This document shows positions 1 through 8,982 of a stretch of DNA of 25,000 nucleotides, one piece after another. The translations under genes and the position numbers were made by a program. The notes beneath the pieces are model-generated. The model saw only the letters and a program-made list of their open reading frames with translations. It had not been told where the DNA came from and ran no database searches. The stretch is from Euglena gracilis (lineage: Eukaryota; Euglenozoa; Euglenophyceae; Euglenales; Euglenaceae). Location: contig CAAHFI010670996.1 of the NCBI GenBank assembly GCA_900893395.1, positions 1 through 25,000 of the forward strand, written 5' to 3'. How positions within the stretch are numbered: position 1 is the first letter of the stretch; each line of letters starts with the position of its first letter.

Positions 1-339
1 GGTTTTTCACAGACTGACTGAATGGAAGTGGCTTCTAATTGGGGGTCGCTGAGCTCTTATTTTTTTTTGGAGTAAGAGTCTACCACTGGAAAGGGGGGGG
101 TAAGAACCCCCCGCCCCTGGGTAGGTGTGAGAACCGGCAGATTGTCACCATGACCCCGGCCCCGTTCCTGAAAATTTATTTCAGTTGCGAGCGGCTGGTT
201 TTCTAATTTCGTTTGACCCCAGCTCCCCGCCAGGCCCGAGTTATTCACCTGCAAAGGGGTCCAACAGGGTGGGATCAGCCACCCCCAGTTTTCGACTCTG
301 CCATTTCGTTGCAATGAGATTCTCACAAAAAAATGGATT
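1..339. other. non-coding stretch
   Basis: No convincing gene is seen. The stretch contains a short T-run, a G-run next to a C-run around 95-115, and unique sequence. The only open frame is a short minus-strand one with no recognisable protein features. Confidence 0.5.
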
Positions 340-1390
340 TTTTTGAAAATATCTGGAGAAAATGCACATTATCTCCAAAAGTGTCGGTCAGACCAAACAA
401 ATGTACCCCCGGAGGCCCTCTATCGCCCCCCATTCGCCGTTTTGGCCGCCGACATGCCTGACCCGTGTTCCAGCGTGCTTTTGTGGCCCAAAACGGCCAT
501 TTTGGGGCGTTTTTTTGGGGGGGGCTCTTTTTTTGTCAAAAAAATCGATCCAAAAATGAAGCCCCTGGAATGCCCTGTCCAACCATGGTTTACTTTTCCC
601 CAGCTTTTCGTGTAAGCCCGAGTTAGGCATTTTTAGCCAATTTTCGCCTTTTGGGGCTCTCTTTGGGCTGTTTTCAGGGTCAAAAATACATGTATTTCCA
701 AATTCCGATATTCATGAAATGAAGCAAAATCAAAGGAAATGTTCGAGACCTGAATTGAAGCCCTTGGAACGCCCAATCTAACGGTATTTTGATTTCCACG
801 CAACTCCCTGAAATATGGCCGATTTATGGCTTCAAACTCTGCCGTTTTCGGCCTTTTCTGGGTTAAAAAATTGATTCTTCCAAAACTTCTCAAAAATGGC
901 GGGGAATCAAAAGAAATGTCCGGAGACCAAAAAAGGAAGCCTTTTGAACTCCCTATCCAACCACGATTTACTTTTCCCCAACTCCCTGCCGAGTCGAGCT
1001 ACGGCCATTTTTCGGCCATTTTTGGCTATTTTGTGCACTTTGGCTTGTTTGACACCATTTTGGGGTCAAAAATTGCAAATTTTCAAAATATGTCCAAAAT
1101 GCCGGTGAATCAAAGGAAATCACTGAAAACCTGTGTAGGCCGCCGGGGCCAATGGACCCCGGGCCCCAAATGAAGCCTCTTTTGGCTGTTTTCGGCCATT
1201 TTTGGGCCAAAAAATCAAAAAATTTCAAAATGTTGGGGAATCAAAAGAAATCACTGGGAACATAAAGCCTGATGTGCCTCAATTTGTGCATTTTTGGCTG
1301 GTTTGACTTGTCGTTTTCGGGCCATTTTGGGTCAAAAAATCGAATTCTTCAAAGCATCTTTAAAATGGTGGGAAATAAAGCCCCCGAGCC
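340..1390. repeat. degenerate tandem repeat, unit about 200 bp
   Basis: The same block order recurs four to five times with substitutions and length changes. Each unit has a GGTCAAAAAAT-type block, then a GGGAATCAAAAGAAATG-type block, then GAAGCCC with a CTGGAA/TTGAAC-like tail, then a TCCAACCA(C/T)G(A/G)TTTACTTTTCCCC-like block, then one or more copies of GGCCATTTT. The GAAGC landmark lies at 558, 757, 936 and 1172, so spacing is 199, 179 and 236 bp. A fifth, partial unit near 1330-1385 carries the GGTCAAAAAAT block and merges into GC-rich sequence. Short open frames here are by-products of the repeat and I do not call them genes. Confidence 0.7.
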
Positions 1391-1560
1391 TCCATCGCCT
1401 CACATAGACTGCCAGGGCCAGATCGGGCCTGCCAGCTGGCCTGCTTCCTCCAAGTTTGCCGAATTGAGCTGGGCTGGGCCGGGCCGCCAGGTGGGGCCAA
1501 AAGTCCGCCCTGGCAGCCGCATGCCTAAACAGCTGCGGCGGCATGGCACCATCAGGCACG
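1391..1560 (-). other. GC-rich island, possible minus-strand exon
   Basis: This patch is clearly more GC-rich than its surroundings. On the minus strand it reads openly with segments such as QLFRHAAARADFWPHLAARP and ends at a GTGAGG donor-like site near 1410. No domain is recognisable, and the plus strand is also open, so coding status and strand are uncertain. It could be a distal 3' exon of the WD40-type gene to the right, or simply GC-rich spacer. Confidence 0.15.
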
Positions 1561-2640
1561 CACAGAGCTCAGCACTACACGAAAACCGGTTAACAACACT
1601 GCGGAACCGCAAGGTCCCCATGAGAAATTACCCCGGGAGCTTTCGGCGTGGCCCGCCAGGATCATCTCTGATTTGGATTATTTTTGGACCTCCCGGCCTA
1701 GTGGTGCCCAGCACACCCTAACGGTGGGTGCCTGCCTTTGATAGAATTCTGGACCCTTGCAATAAAATTAGTTCTTCATCTGTTGTGATGAAAATATTGA
1801 AAGCAATGTACCCTCATTCCCTGCCTTCCGATATTTTGGGAAGCCTAATATCTTCTGCTTGAAGAAGGTCTGCCAAACCTCATTGAGGGTAAGGCTAATC
1901 CCAAAAGATTAGTTTTCCAAAAAAAATTCAGATTGTAGTTTTGATGGGGCGAACCCTGCCTTTCAAAATTGTCCTCCCTGGAATGCTTGCTCAACAGTCC
2001 TCGAACTGTCTCCGGTTTCGGCATCCGCTGACCTGTCTTCTTTGTGTAATTTTTGAAAAGACCTCATCATTTTGACGTTCAGCCTAACCTCTTTCGATTG
2101 CATTGCAATCCCATTGGATGAGCAATCCCATTTCAAGAACCCAAATCAAACAGCCTGGCTACTGGTTGGAAAACTTGAAGTCCGCTTGTGTCCCTGTCCA
2201 ATGGGAGACTTGGAACCCCCCCCCAATACCACATTTTGGCATTTTTTTCTGGCTATTTTGGTGCTTATCTCGATGCCGATCGTCTGTTTACAGATTCGAC
2301 GTCTCAGATCAGATGGCGCCCCTCGATCAAAAGCTCTTCCAAGAAAAGTGTTCAGGAAGGGCTTCCGCAACCCCCCTGTTGTTCCAGCTTCTTTTCAATG
2401 CCCAGATCACCCACTGAACGTCTCCTAATCGTGCTGAAAAGGTACAGTGCATGCATGTTCTTAAATATACTGGCAGGCGCACACAAAGCCGAAACTCAAA
2501 CAGAGAAATACCTCTGTTTGATAAAATCCACCTTCCGCACAACTCAGCCACATTGGAACCAAAAACGAACGTCCTCCTTTGCTCACTTACTCACATCCCA
2601 CCCGCACCTACACCCATGCGTCAGGCTTTGATATGAAGGT
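1561..2640. other. non-coding stretch
   Basis: Mixed-composition sequence without recognisable protein, RNA or repeat. Short overlapping open frames around 2070-2630 exist in several frames on both strands, with no third-position bias like that of the GC-rich exons elsewhere. Confidence 0.45.
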
Positions 2641-3112
2641 AGGTGGGAGGGTGGGGGGGACTCGCCCACCTGAACAGTGGCCAGGTGACTGATTTTTGGC
2701 CTGGCGCTCGCTGGGCCGAAAACTTTTGCCCCCACCTCAAACGGCCAAAAAAGCCATTTTGGGCACTTTTTTTGGGCAAAAATTTGTCAAAATGCAAAAA
2801 AATTTCGGTGCAAAGCGCCGGAAGAAAAAATTGGCCCAGGGCATTTTTTTTTCCCTGGTGATTTTGGATTTTTGCTGGAAAATCCTTTTGATTATGAACA
2901 TTTTCTCGTCTTGGCCCAGATTTCCCATATCCAAAATTTTGTCATTTTTTTATTTATTGGAAATTTTGCATTTTTTGGGCATTTGTGCATTTTTTTTTGG
3001 TCAACAAATGCTTATTCTTATGCAAAGAGAATTCTTCTCCGCTCCAAGAGGGGGGACACCCCACCTAAATCCTTTATGGCCTCCTTATATCGAAGCCTGC
3101 CATGCGTCTAAA
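2641..3112. other. AT-rich spacer with TTTTTGGG/CAAAAA blocks
   Basis: The sequence is dominated by runs of A and T broken by GGC, with phrases such as GCCATTTTGGGCACTTTTTT that resemble the words of the 340-1390 repeat without its order. Open frames follow the low complexity and are not called. Confidence 0.4.
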
Positions 3113-3263
3113 CAACACGCACACACACACAACACACACACACACACACACACACACGCCCACCCCTCCGCCCGCCAACGCACATACACACCCACCACCC
3201 ACCACCCACCCACCCGCATACAGAGTGCATACACACACCCACTCCACATACACACAACAAACA
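3113..3263. repeat. CA microsatellite and related low-complexity tract
   Basis: An interrupted (CA)n run occupies about 3118-3157. It is followed by CCACCCACC-type and imperfect CACA sequence to about 3260. It lies just downstream, on the minus strand, of the exon candidate ending at 3336. Confidence 0.9.
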
Positions 3264-3335
3264 AAAAAAATCACCCAAACACCAACTTCATGCGCACAGA
3301 CAACCCTTGTTTTGGGTCCAAAGCAGTGGGCACAC

Positions 3336-3478
3336 CGTCAGTGAACGGCGGGCTTGGCGGTGCCACGCGACGCGATTGAGGGGCACGCCGGGGCCGTGGG
3401 CGTCCGGGCAGTAGGCCTCCACGAGGTGGCGCCCGCCCACCACATTGATGACCAGGAACGAGGAGCCCACCGCAGGGG
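3336..3478 (-). CDS. exon candidate of the minus-strand WD40-type gene
   Basis: On the minus strand this patch reads PAVGSS followed by FLVINVVGGRHLVEAYCPDA and then PLNRVAWHRQARR. Third positions are almost all G or C, the bias seen in the other exon candidates. It is bounded by an AG (GAGGCCAG, 3479-3480) and a GTGTGC donor-like site (3330-3335). With these borders it is 143 nt, entering with two leftover bases and leaving in phase 0. The NRVAWH stretch resembles the 'V..VAWH' strand of a beta-propeller blade, but I cannot assign a family from this exon alone. Membership in the same gene as the WD40 exons to the right is inferred from strand, codon bias and spacing. The exon itself is fairly convincing; its exact ends are not. 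Confidence 0.5.
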
Positions 3479-4400
3479 CTGGCCTCCACCCAAGTCAGCG
3501 GACACAAATCCAGTCGACAACTTCCATGGGGGGGGGGGGGCTGAAGTGGACTTTGAGCATTTCCACGTCAGCCCACGGTCACCAACTCCCGTGGAGGTGA
3601 CAACCTCACGGGGTGGCGATTTCGTCCGCGAGGGTGGGGGCAGGTGGGGACGGGGGGGGGTCGACATTAGTTACCCAGTTCACAATCCTCCATGAGGCCC
3701 CATGAAAAATCGCAAAAAATTACAGCGTAGAAAAGGTCAACATTAATACAAAATGAATCAAGAAATGTACAGAAAACCTGTCAGAACAGCAGGGGCACTC
3801 AAATGTCCATGTCCCCCCTTCCAGAGAGGAAATGAGACCCCCCCAGAGAGATTGCAAAAGGCAGACAGACCAGACCGCCTCCCCCCCCATTGGCGCAACA
3901 CTGCCGAAGCCCGAACGGCGGCAACCCTGTCCGGCCGCCAGTAAGATGCGTTTCCCGTGGCTCAGGGAGGGTGGGGCCAGGGGGTGGGGCAAGCATCCTG
4001 CCTCGCAAAAACCCATCATTCTCACTTCCTGATTGTTGCTGGGGTTATGCAGTTTCATCCAGCGGCAAATTTGATGCCAAGGGCTGTTTCTTTGTTCACA
4101 GAATTGTGGGGAGCCACATCCAACCCTGAGCTCCACACACGAGGAGTGTCCTGACTGGTCCTGACTTGCTCGGACCAACTCCCCCCCCGGCAGATTGTCA
4201 GTATTTTGGCAAAATTTAACCACAGAATGTCCTGAACCTGGACTACATGTGCTGATTTTTGTCATCGAATCCTCTCGAACTGCGATTCACATCGGCCGAA
4301 AATCAGTGCCGTACGGGGGACATAGCCAGAGGACAAACCACAAACAATACAAAGTGGGTTTGCAGCGCAGTGCAGTGCAAACAGGAAAGGCCATGGGGGG
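3479..4400. other. presumed intronic spacer with G-runs
   Basis: It holds a 13-base G run (3528-3540), further G/C runs and no protein I recognise. A minus-strand patch at about 3550-3640 is moderately GC-rich and open (VVTSTGVGDRGLTWKC) but lacks a clear exon structure. The rest, to 4400, is mixed sequence. Confidence 0.4.
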
Positions 4401-4560
4401 GGGAGGGGTTTCGGTAAGTGGGGGCAGCGCCGAGGCGGTCGGGGGCTGCCGGCCACCCTCCCCTGCCCCCCAGGTCTGCAGGTGCCGGAGGTGCCCCGTG
4501 AGGGCCCCCGGCAGCCCCGGCCCCGGCCACCGCCCCCGCCTTCCCCCCACCGAGGAGGGG
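4401..4560 (-). other. very GC-rich island, possible exon
   Basis: On the minus strand a CTAAC branch-point-like word and a long pyrimidine-rich stretch (about 4550-4600) precede this island. One frame includes GALTGHLRHLQTW, which recalls the start of a WD40 repeat (GH dipeptide), and another is Ala/Gly/Pro rich without stops. With such high GC all frames are open, so the frame cannot be fixed. It lies between better exon candidates of the same strand. Confidence 0.25.
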
Positions 4561-4979
4561 AAGGCGGGGGCGGGGAAGGGGCGGGGGAGGGGTTAGGCCC
4601 CGGCATTTGGGGGGGGGGGCAACTGGCGCTCGCCTCGAGCCAAAAATAATAATAAAAACAAACGGGTGACACTGTGGCGAAGAGTGAGTGGCTGGCAAGG
4701 AAGAGGAGGCGGGACGAAGGAATGTGAGGGAAATGGCAGGCACGCTGCCCTCAAACGTGAGGTTGCGGAGGGGAATTTGATCACCTCGCAATTCTTCACA
4801 ATACCGTGCCTTTAAAAGGGAAGTTAGTGTTCCCAGTGGGGGGGGGATGGGGCGTCATGTCAAGCAAACACTGGCACTCTGAACCCCGAAACCCATTCAG
4901 AACCCGAGAATGGATGGGGCGACCCCCCCACCCACTCCAAACCGCCGTCCGCCGCACACCACCGTGTCCCCCCACCCAC
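4561..4979. other. presumed intronic spacer
   Basis: Purine-rich G tracts, including an 11-base G run (4609-4619), followed by ordinary sequence and a C-rich stretch near 4920-4980. No gene is recognised. Confidence 0.4.
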
Positions 4980-5060
4980 TTGGACAGCCTGGGGGTGGCG
5001 GCGGCCCCTGCGGCCCGGGCTGGCTGGCAGCACTTGGTCCAGGGCGATGGCCAGCGTGGG
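4980..5060 (-). CDS. exon candidate, minus-strand WD40-type gene
   Basis: This 81-nt patch is exactly 27 codons on the minus strand and includes TLAIALDQVLPASPGRRG, ending HPQAVQ. Upstream lies a long pyrimidine tract ending in CTCCAG (the acceptor AG at 5061-5062); downstream is a GTGGGT donor (4974-4979). Entry and exit are both phase 0, and third positions are nearly all G/C. The sequence is too short and basic to name a domain. It belongs with the other exon candidates by strand and codon bias. A longer exon starting near 5102, including the C-run, is the main alternative. Confidence 0.45.
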
Positions 5061-5384
5061 CTGGAGGGTGGGGCCGAGGGGGAGCCGGGGGGGGGAGAGA
5101 CCCTCGGCCAAACAACCCCCCACCAGGGTGTCCTGAAGCAAAAACAAACAAACAAACAAACTGCCGTCCCGACACATTCAATGGAACCTCCTCGGGAAAA
5201 ATGGCAAAAAAAACGGCCGTACTCCGGCAAACAGTGGTCATCAACTTCACAGGAAAGTGAACTTTGGCATCTTCGGACCTCCACCCATCCACCCAAAACG
5301 TCAAAAATGTGTCTTTTGACTATTTTATTTTTTATTTTTTGACTGTTGACGCCTGGACCCAGGGCAGAACGGAAGGCCTGATGA
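5061..5384. other. presumed intronic spacer
   Basis: Contains a C/G-run tract, a short (CAAA)n stretch at about 5139-5160 and AT-rich sequence near 5310-5345. No gene is recognised. Confidence 0.4.
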
Positions 5385-5905
5385 GGGGGGGTCGACCCCC
5401 CACCCACCAGAGCATCTTCACCAATTTTGGGAAAATGGGATTTTGGTGGGAAAAATTTTTGAAAATGTTTTTTTGTTGAAAAATGCACCCAAATACATGA
5501 TTTTTTTGATGGAAAACCACATTTTTTTTACAAAAAAAATCTCAAAAATTTCAGGTTTAAAAATTGGTAGTTTTTTTGGGGGGTGAAAAAAAATGAAGGT
5601 CAAAAAAATTGGACCCAATTTTGCACAGTCAAATTTTACTGAAGTTTTTTTCTCTTGGGAATTTTTGGATTTTCAATGGCATTTTTTTGCTTCAAAAACC
5701 TTTCAAAATAAAATTTTGAAAACTTGTTGAAATTTTGGAAGGTGTGAAAAAAAGGGTTTTGGGGGATTTGGGGGGACCTCCAATATGGTCCCAAAATGGG
5801 TCCAAAATACACCCGGCGCCGAAGGTGCCACGAAAAATTTTCGGGATCTGAAAATTGGTGCCACCACAACAAACGGGAAGAGGTGGTGGGGGGTGGTCGA
5901 CCCCC
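5385..5905. mobile_element. candidate inverted-repeat element with AT-rich interior
   Basis: The left end carries GGGGGGTCGACCCCCC (5386-5401), then CCACC and CACCAATTTT (5419-5428). The right end carries the inverted counterparts: AAAATTGGTG (5851-5860), GGTGGTGGGG, and GTCGACCCCC around 5896-5905. The interior is unusually rich in runs of A and T (TTTTTTGGG, GAAAATTTT). This arrangement fits a short non-autonomous element with imperfect terminal inverted repeats. I see no coding frame of a transposase and no clear target-site duplication. Chance similarity of G-run sequences is a real alternative. Confidence 0.3.
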
Positions 5906-6480
5906 CCCCCACTCACCATGGAGGGGGTGGGGGGGTTGACTCCCCCACCACCCTGGCTGTTTGGCCGATTTCCCGTTCTGCCTTGCCTGGACCGGTTGTT
6001 GGCCGGCCTCAAGGCCTCACGGCAGTCTTTAAAGGGCCGTCCCATGTGAACCACCCTGCCCCCCCCCCGCCACCAACACAACAAGAACACAAAAAGAAGC
6101 CCCCCCCCCCTCCCTGCAAGTGCGAAGCACTGGGGATGCCACAAGCCTCCTTGGAAACTGATCAAAACATTGAAATATCACAGACGGACATGCGGACTGT
6201 TTGGGATGGCGGCGATCAAAACGACCAACAACAACCCCACTGTACGGAGAGCGGGACCACTGGACGTTGCTGGAGGCCTCAGGGGGCACTCTTTCTTGCA
6301 GTCTTTTTGATTCGTTTTGCACAAGGATGTGTGGGAAGCACTGGGGGGGAGGCGACCCCCCTCCCCGACACAGGGAGGGGTCGAAACCGATGAGGACTCA
6401 ACAAGGACTAAAGGAAATTTTCGGTTCGGAAGCGTCCGAGGAGGAAGACACCTGTGAAAATTTGTTGGAAAACACCTGAA
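5906..6480. other. spacer with C/G runs
   Basis: Several C-runs and G-runs (5920-5950, 6060-6070, 6100-6110) and mixed sequence. A plus-strand frame stays open across 5785-6393 but crosses the inverted-repeat candidate and is Pro/Gly low complexity, so I do not call it a gene. Confidence 0.4.
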
Positions 6481-7140
6481 TTAAAATCGGAATTATATGG
6501 CTATTTTCATTCTAATTCTAAAATCTAAAAAAATAGAATTAGAATGCAAAATTCGAATTGGAAACTTTGCTGAGACTGCCATAAACATCATATTATGCAG
6601 TCTCCTCTATTTTGCATAAAGGATCAAACTTGACTGTCCCAAACAATGAAAAATTGGGTCTTGAAAATCGAAAGAGAAACCAAATACACCCCAATTCTGT
6701 TCCCAAACTTGCTCTGGGTTAAAAAAAAAACAAATTTGCTGGATGTTTTTATAAAAAAAAAAAACCGAAGCATAAAACAAAAAAAATTCTTTTGAACAAG
6801 CCATAAAATTGATCACAATAAAAAACTCTTTCTGAATGAAGAAATTAACTTTCACATCATCTTTGTTTGCAAAAATGTTTTGAGGAAAACAGAGACGAAA
6901 AGAAAAATGAGATGAAAGAAAGGAAACAGAGATGAAAGATTACTGTTTCATTGAGCAGGCTATATTTTCGAGAAAAAAATACATGAAAATGCAAGAAAAC
7001 AAAGATATGCCAAACAGTTATCAAACTAAAAGAATACAATTCATATTTGATGCAACAGGATTCTCTGAACAAATTTCAACCATTTTTGCGAAAACACAAA
7101 AAGAAAGCAAAACGATTGCAAACAAGGTGCAAAATTAATG
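6481..7140. other. AT-rich block
   Basis: The sequence is markedly AT-rich compared with everything around it, with A-runs at 6721-6790 and no G/C homopolymers. Only low-complexity Lys/Phe/Asn-rich frames occur. It holds a perfect hairpin at 6508-6546. No gene is recognised. Confidence 0.5.
6508..6546. repeat. perfect 13-bp inverted repeat
   Basis: CATTCTAATTCTA (6508-6520) is mirrored by TAGAATTAGAATG (6534-6546) with a 13-nt A-rich loop. Confidence 0.9.
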
Positions 7141-7290
7141 CTTCATAAAAAGAAGCTCTGCCATAGCCAGCGAAAGACTGGGAAATGAAACGGAGTCAAA
7201 ATGAAGCAACCCCCCCCCCCGTATCTCCGAAAAATCTCGTCCATCCCAAAATTGGACGGCGTGACGGGAGGGGCTGGCGGGGGGGGGCAC

Positions 7291-7367
7291 CCCCCGCCCG
7301 GGCTGCGCCACACCACGACGCTCTCGGCGTCGGCGGAGCAGAAGTGGTCCGCGTCCAGCGGCTGCAG
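7291..7367 (-). CDS. WD40-repeat exon candidate (end of a blade)
   Basis: The minus strand reads LQPL followed by DADHFCSADAESVVVWR. This matches the second half of a WD40 repeat: a hydrophobic strand, a small-residue turn (CSAD, usually SGS.D), then a strand ending in VVW plus R. The acceptor is GACGCAG at 7368-7369, with a second AG six bases later in the same phase. A GTGCCC donor follows at 7285-7290, making 77 nt. It joins in phase with the exon candidate at 7445-7520 across a putative 77-nt intron made largely of a C-run and GC-rich sequence. Together the two give a full blade. WD40 proteins act as scaffolds for protein complexes; no more specific role can be read here. Confidence 0.6.
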
Positions 7368-7444
7368 CTGCGTCACTGGCGCGCGGTGGCGGCCAGCGGG
7401 GGCCGGGGCCGGCGGCACGCCGCCGGTGAATGGGGGGGGGGGAC

Positions 7445-7520
7445 TGAGCTTGCGGCTATGGCCGTTGCGCACCGCGAGAATCGGAGCGCCTTGAGCACAT
7501 GGCCCCGGAGCAAGGTCGCC
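7445..7520 (-). CDS. WD40-repeat exon candidate (start of a blade)
   Basis: The minus strand reads ATLLRGHVLKALRFSRCATA then IAASS. This is the classical opening of a WD40 repeat: a GH dipeptide, a hydrophobic L..L.FS strand, and then the small-residue strand. The acceptor is GGCCAAG (AG at 7521-7522). The 76-nt exon carries one leading base and ends in phase 0 before a weak GTCCCC donor. A competing frame in the same place gives GAPILAVRNGHSRK, so frame choice rests on the WD40 match and on the clean phase link to 7367. A sequencing error in the 11-base G run (7432-7442) could also change how these two exons connect. Confidence 0.5.
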
Positions 7521-7689
7521 CTTGGCCCGGCAGGGGCCACCCGTCACCCCGTCCTCAGGAGGGAACGCTGTGCACGACCCAAAGTCCTTGCGAAAGCCCA
7601 CCATTCTGTTTCTCCACAACCTGCCCCCCGGAAAAAAAAACGACGACCCAAACGTCCCTCCCCCCCCCCACAGCGAGGGGTTGAAGTGC

Positions 7690-7786
7690 CTCGTATCCAC
7701 ACATATGTGTGATATAAACACACACACGTGGATACGAGTGTGTGTGTGTGTGTGTGTGTGTGATATAATACACACACACACACACC
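7690..7786. repeat. hairpin followed by GT/CA mirror microsatellite
   Basis: CTCGTATCCAC (7690-7700) is perfectly mirrored by GTGGATACGAG (7728-7738). A (GT)n run at about 7738-7762 follows immediately, then GATATAATA and a (CA)n run to about 7785. The two microsatellite arms are complementary, so the tract can fold as two successive hairpins. TATCCACA occurs again at 7794-7801. Confidence 0.85.
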
Positions 7787-7801
7787 CACCCATATCCACA
7801 C

Positions 7802-7950
7802 GCCGGGGCCCGGGGCTGGCCGGGCGGCAGCGGCGGCGGGGCTGGGGCCAGCGGGGCCGAGGGGCAGGCGTGGAGGAGGGGGGAGGCGGCGGCGGCCACC
7901 AGCGTGGGGCCGGGGCGGTGGGGAGGACGAGCGCGGCGTGGACGTCGGGG
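7802..7950 (-). CDS. GC-rich exon candidate, frame uncertain
   Basis: The minus strand has an acceptor after a run of C (GGCCCCCAG; AG at 7951-7952) and a GTGTGG donor-like site at 7796-7801. All three frames are open because GC is extreme. One frame starts SPDVHAALVLPTAPAP; another contains TLVAAAASPLLHACPSAPLA. Both are Ala/Pro rich. It sits directly upstream, on the minus strand, of the WD40 exon candidates and has the same base bias. It is probably exon sequence, but the frame and product are not determined. Confidence 0.3.
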
Positions 7951-8260
7951 CTGGGGGCCGTGCCAGCCAGTGGAGGGGGGGAAGGGGTCAGCCAGGCGTC
8001 TGTTTCACACCCCCGGGGGTCCCCCACCTGCCCAGCCCGGCGCGGGACCCCCCCCGGGGGGATTATTGCAACGCAAACGGTACACATTCCAAAAAATTCG
8101 TGAAAAAGAAAAAACGGAGCCTTTTATGGGCTTCTTAATGAACTTCCCAATTGAACGATTTGTGCTCGGGGGAGGGAAGCCAAACCATGATGAATGGAAT
8201 GGCATGATGAATGGAACCTGGCACTTCTTTTCCATAATACACCCCCCCCCCCCGAATAGA
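7951..8260. other. presumed intronic spacer
   Basis: GC-rich at first, with C/G runs at 8020-8060, then AT-richer with the imperfect direct repeat GATGAATGGAATGG / GATGAATGGAACCTGG at about 8189-8220. No gene is recognised. Confidence 0.4.
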
Positions 8261-8261
8261 A

Positions 8262-8480
8262 GCCACGGGTGCACTGATAGCGGACCGCCGCCTCTGGCGG
8301 CTGGGGATGCGCTTCTATTTGGACCCTACTTGCGCGATTTTTGTTGATTTCCTTTAGAAATCCCATCAAAATGGGGGTGCGCTTGTAGTGGACCGCCGCC
8401 TTCGGCGGCGGGGGGGGATGCGCTTTTATTTGGACCATGCGCTTGTAGCGGCCCCGTGCTTCTATTGGGGGGGGTTTACC
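8262..8480. repeat. repeat cluster with GC-rich stem-loops and GCGCTT(C/T)TATT motifs
   Basis: Two copies of a unit follow one another: TAG(C/T)GGACCGCCGCC, a stem-loop, then GATGCGCTT(C/T)TATTTGGACC. They lie at about 8277-8325 and 8386-8434. The second stem-loop is CCGCCGCC-TTC-GGCGGCGG, a perfect 8-bp stem; the first is a shorter version of it. Partial copies of the core (GTGCGCTTGTAGTGGA near 8367, CATGCGCTTGTAGCGG near 8438, GTGCTTCTATTGG near 8456) extend the cluster. No coding sequence is evident. Confidence 0.75.
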
Positions 8481-8732
8481 TCCTGCAAAAAAAAAACAGC
8501 AAAACCCAATCTGTCTGGGCATCTTTCAAAAAATCTGGGCAAAAAAAACATAAAAAACAAAACAAGTGAGATTTCGACTTGATTGGCATAATAGCTGCCT
8601 GTGCTTGCATTATGCTCATCCTTAATTATGCACATCTTTGGCAAGAACACTAGCACATCAATTGGCATGATTATGTTTGTACACATTTATATACATTTGG
8701 GGATGTCTAAATATATGAGCTTGTATTTTTCA

Positions 8733-8982
8733 TATATGTACATGGCGGGGTGAACTTGTGGCCCCCCCCCTACACCCCCTTATTTGAAGGAGTAGGGTTA
8801 GGTGCGCACATGCTAATTGCGCTAATTGCTATGTTGCGCTAAATTGGCTATGTTGCGCAACATGGCTACGTTGCGCAACGTAGCCAGGTAGCGCAAATTA
8901 GCATGTGTGCACCTGACCCTACTCCTTCCAAATAAGGGGGGTGTAGGGGGGCCCACAAGTTCACCCCCGCCATGTACATATA
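8733..8982. mobile_element. 250-bp near-palindromic fold-back (MITE-like) element
   Basis: The left end TATATGTACATGGCGGGG is mirrored at the right end by CCCGCCATGTACATATA. Inside, the two halves remain complementary for most of their length: TGAACTTGTGG with a C-run and CTACACCCC, then CTTATTTG(A)AAGGAGTAGGGT(T/C)AGGTG, then ACATGCTAAT. The centre has tandem palindromes around TTGCGCAA, including a perfect 22-bp palindrome (8864-8885). The element has no coding capacity. Length and symmetry fit a non-autonomous fold-back or MITE. The ends lie in TA-rich sequence, so a TA or TATA target duplication cannot be told from the background. Confidence 0.8.

Noticed and set aside
1272-1721. 149-codon plus-strand open frame
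   Set aside because: It starts inside the degenerate 200-bp repeat and has no protein features.
3720-4265. 181-codon minus-strand open frame
   Set aside because: Cys/Ser/Gly-rich sequence without motif or G/C third-position bias; overlapping plus-strand frames are equally open.
5785-6393. 202-codon plus-strand open frame
   Set aside because: It crosses the inverted-repeat candidate and C/G runs and is Pro/Gly low complexity; no motif and no consistent coding bias.
7143-8087. 314-codon minus-strand open frame
   Set aside because: It runs straight through a microsatellite and hairpin (His-Thr repeats). Only parts of the region look like exons, partly in other frames.
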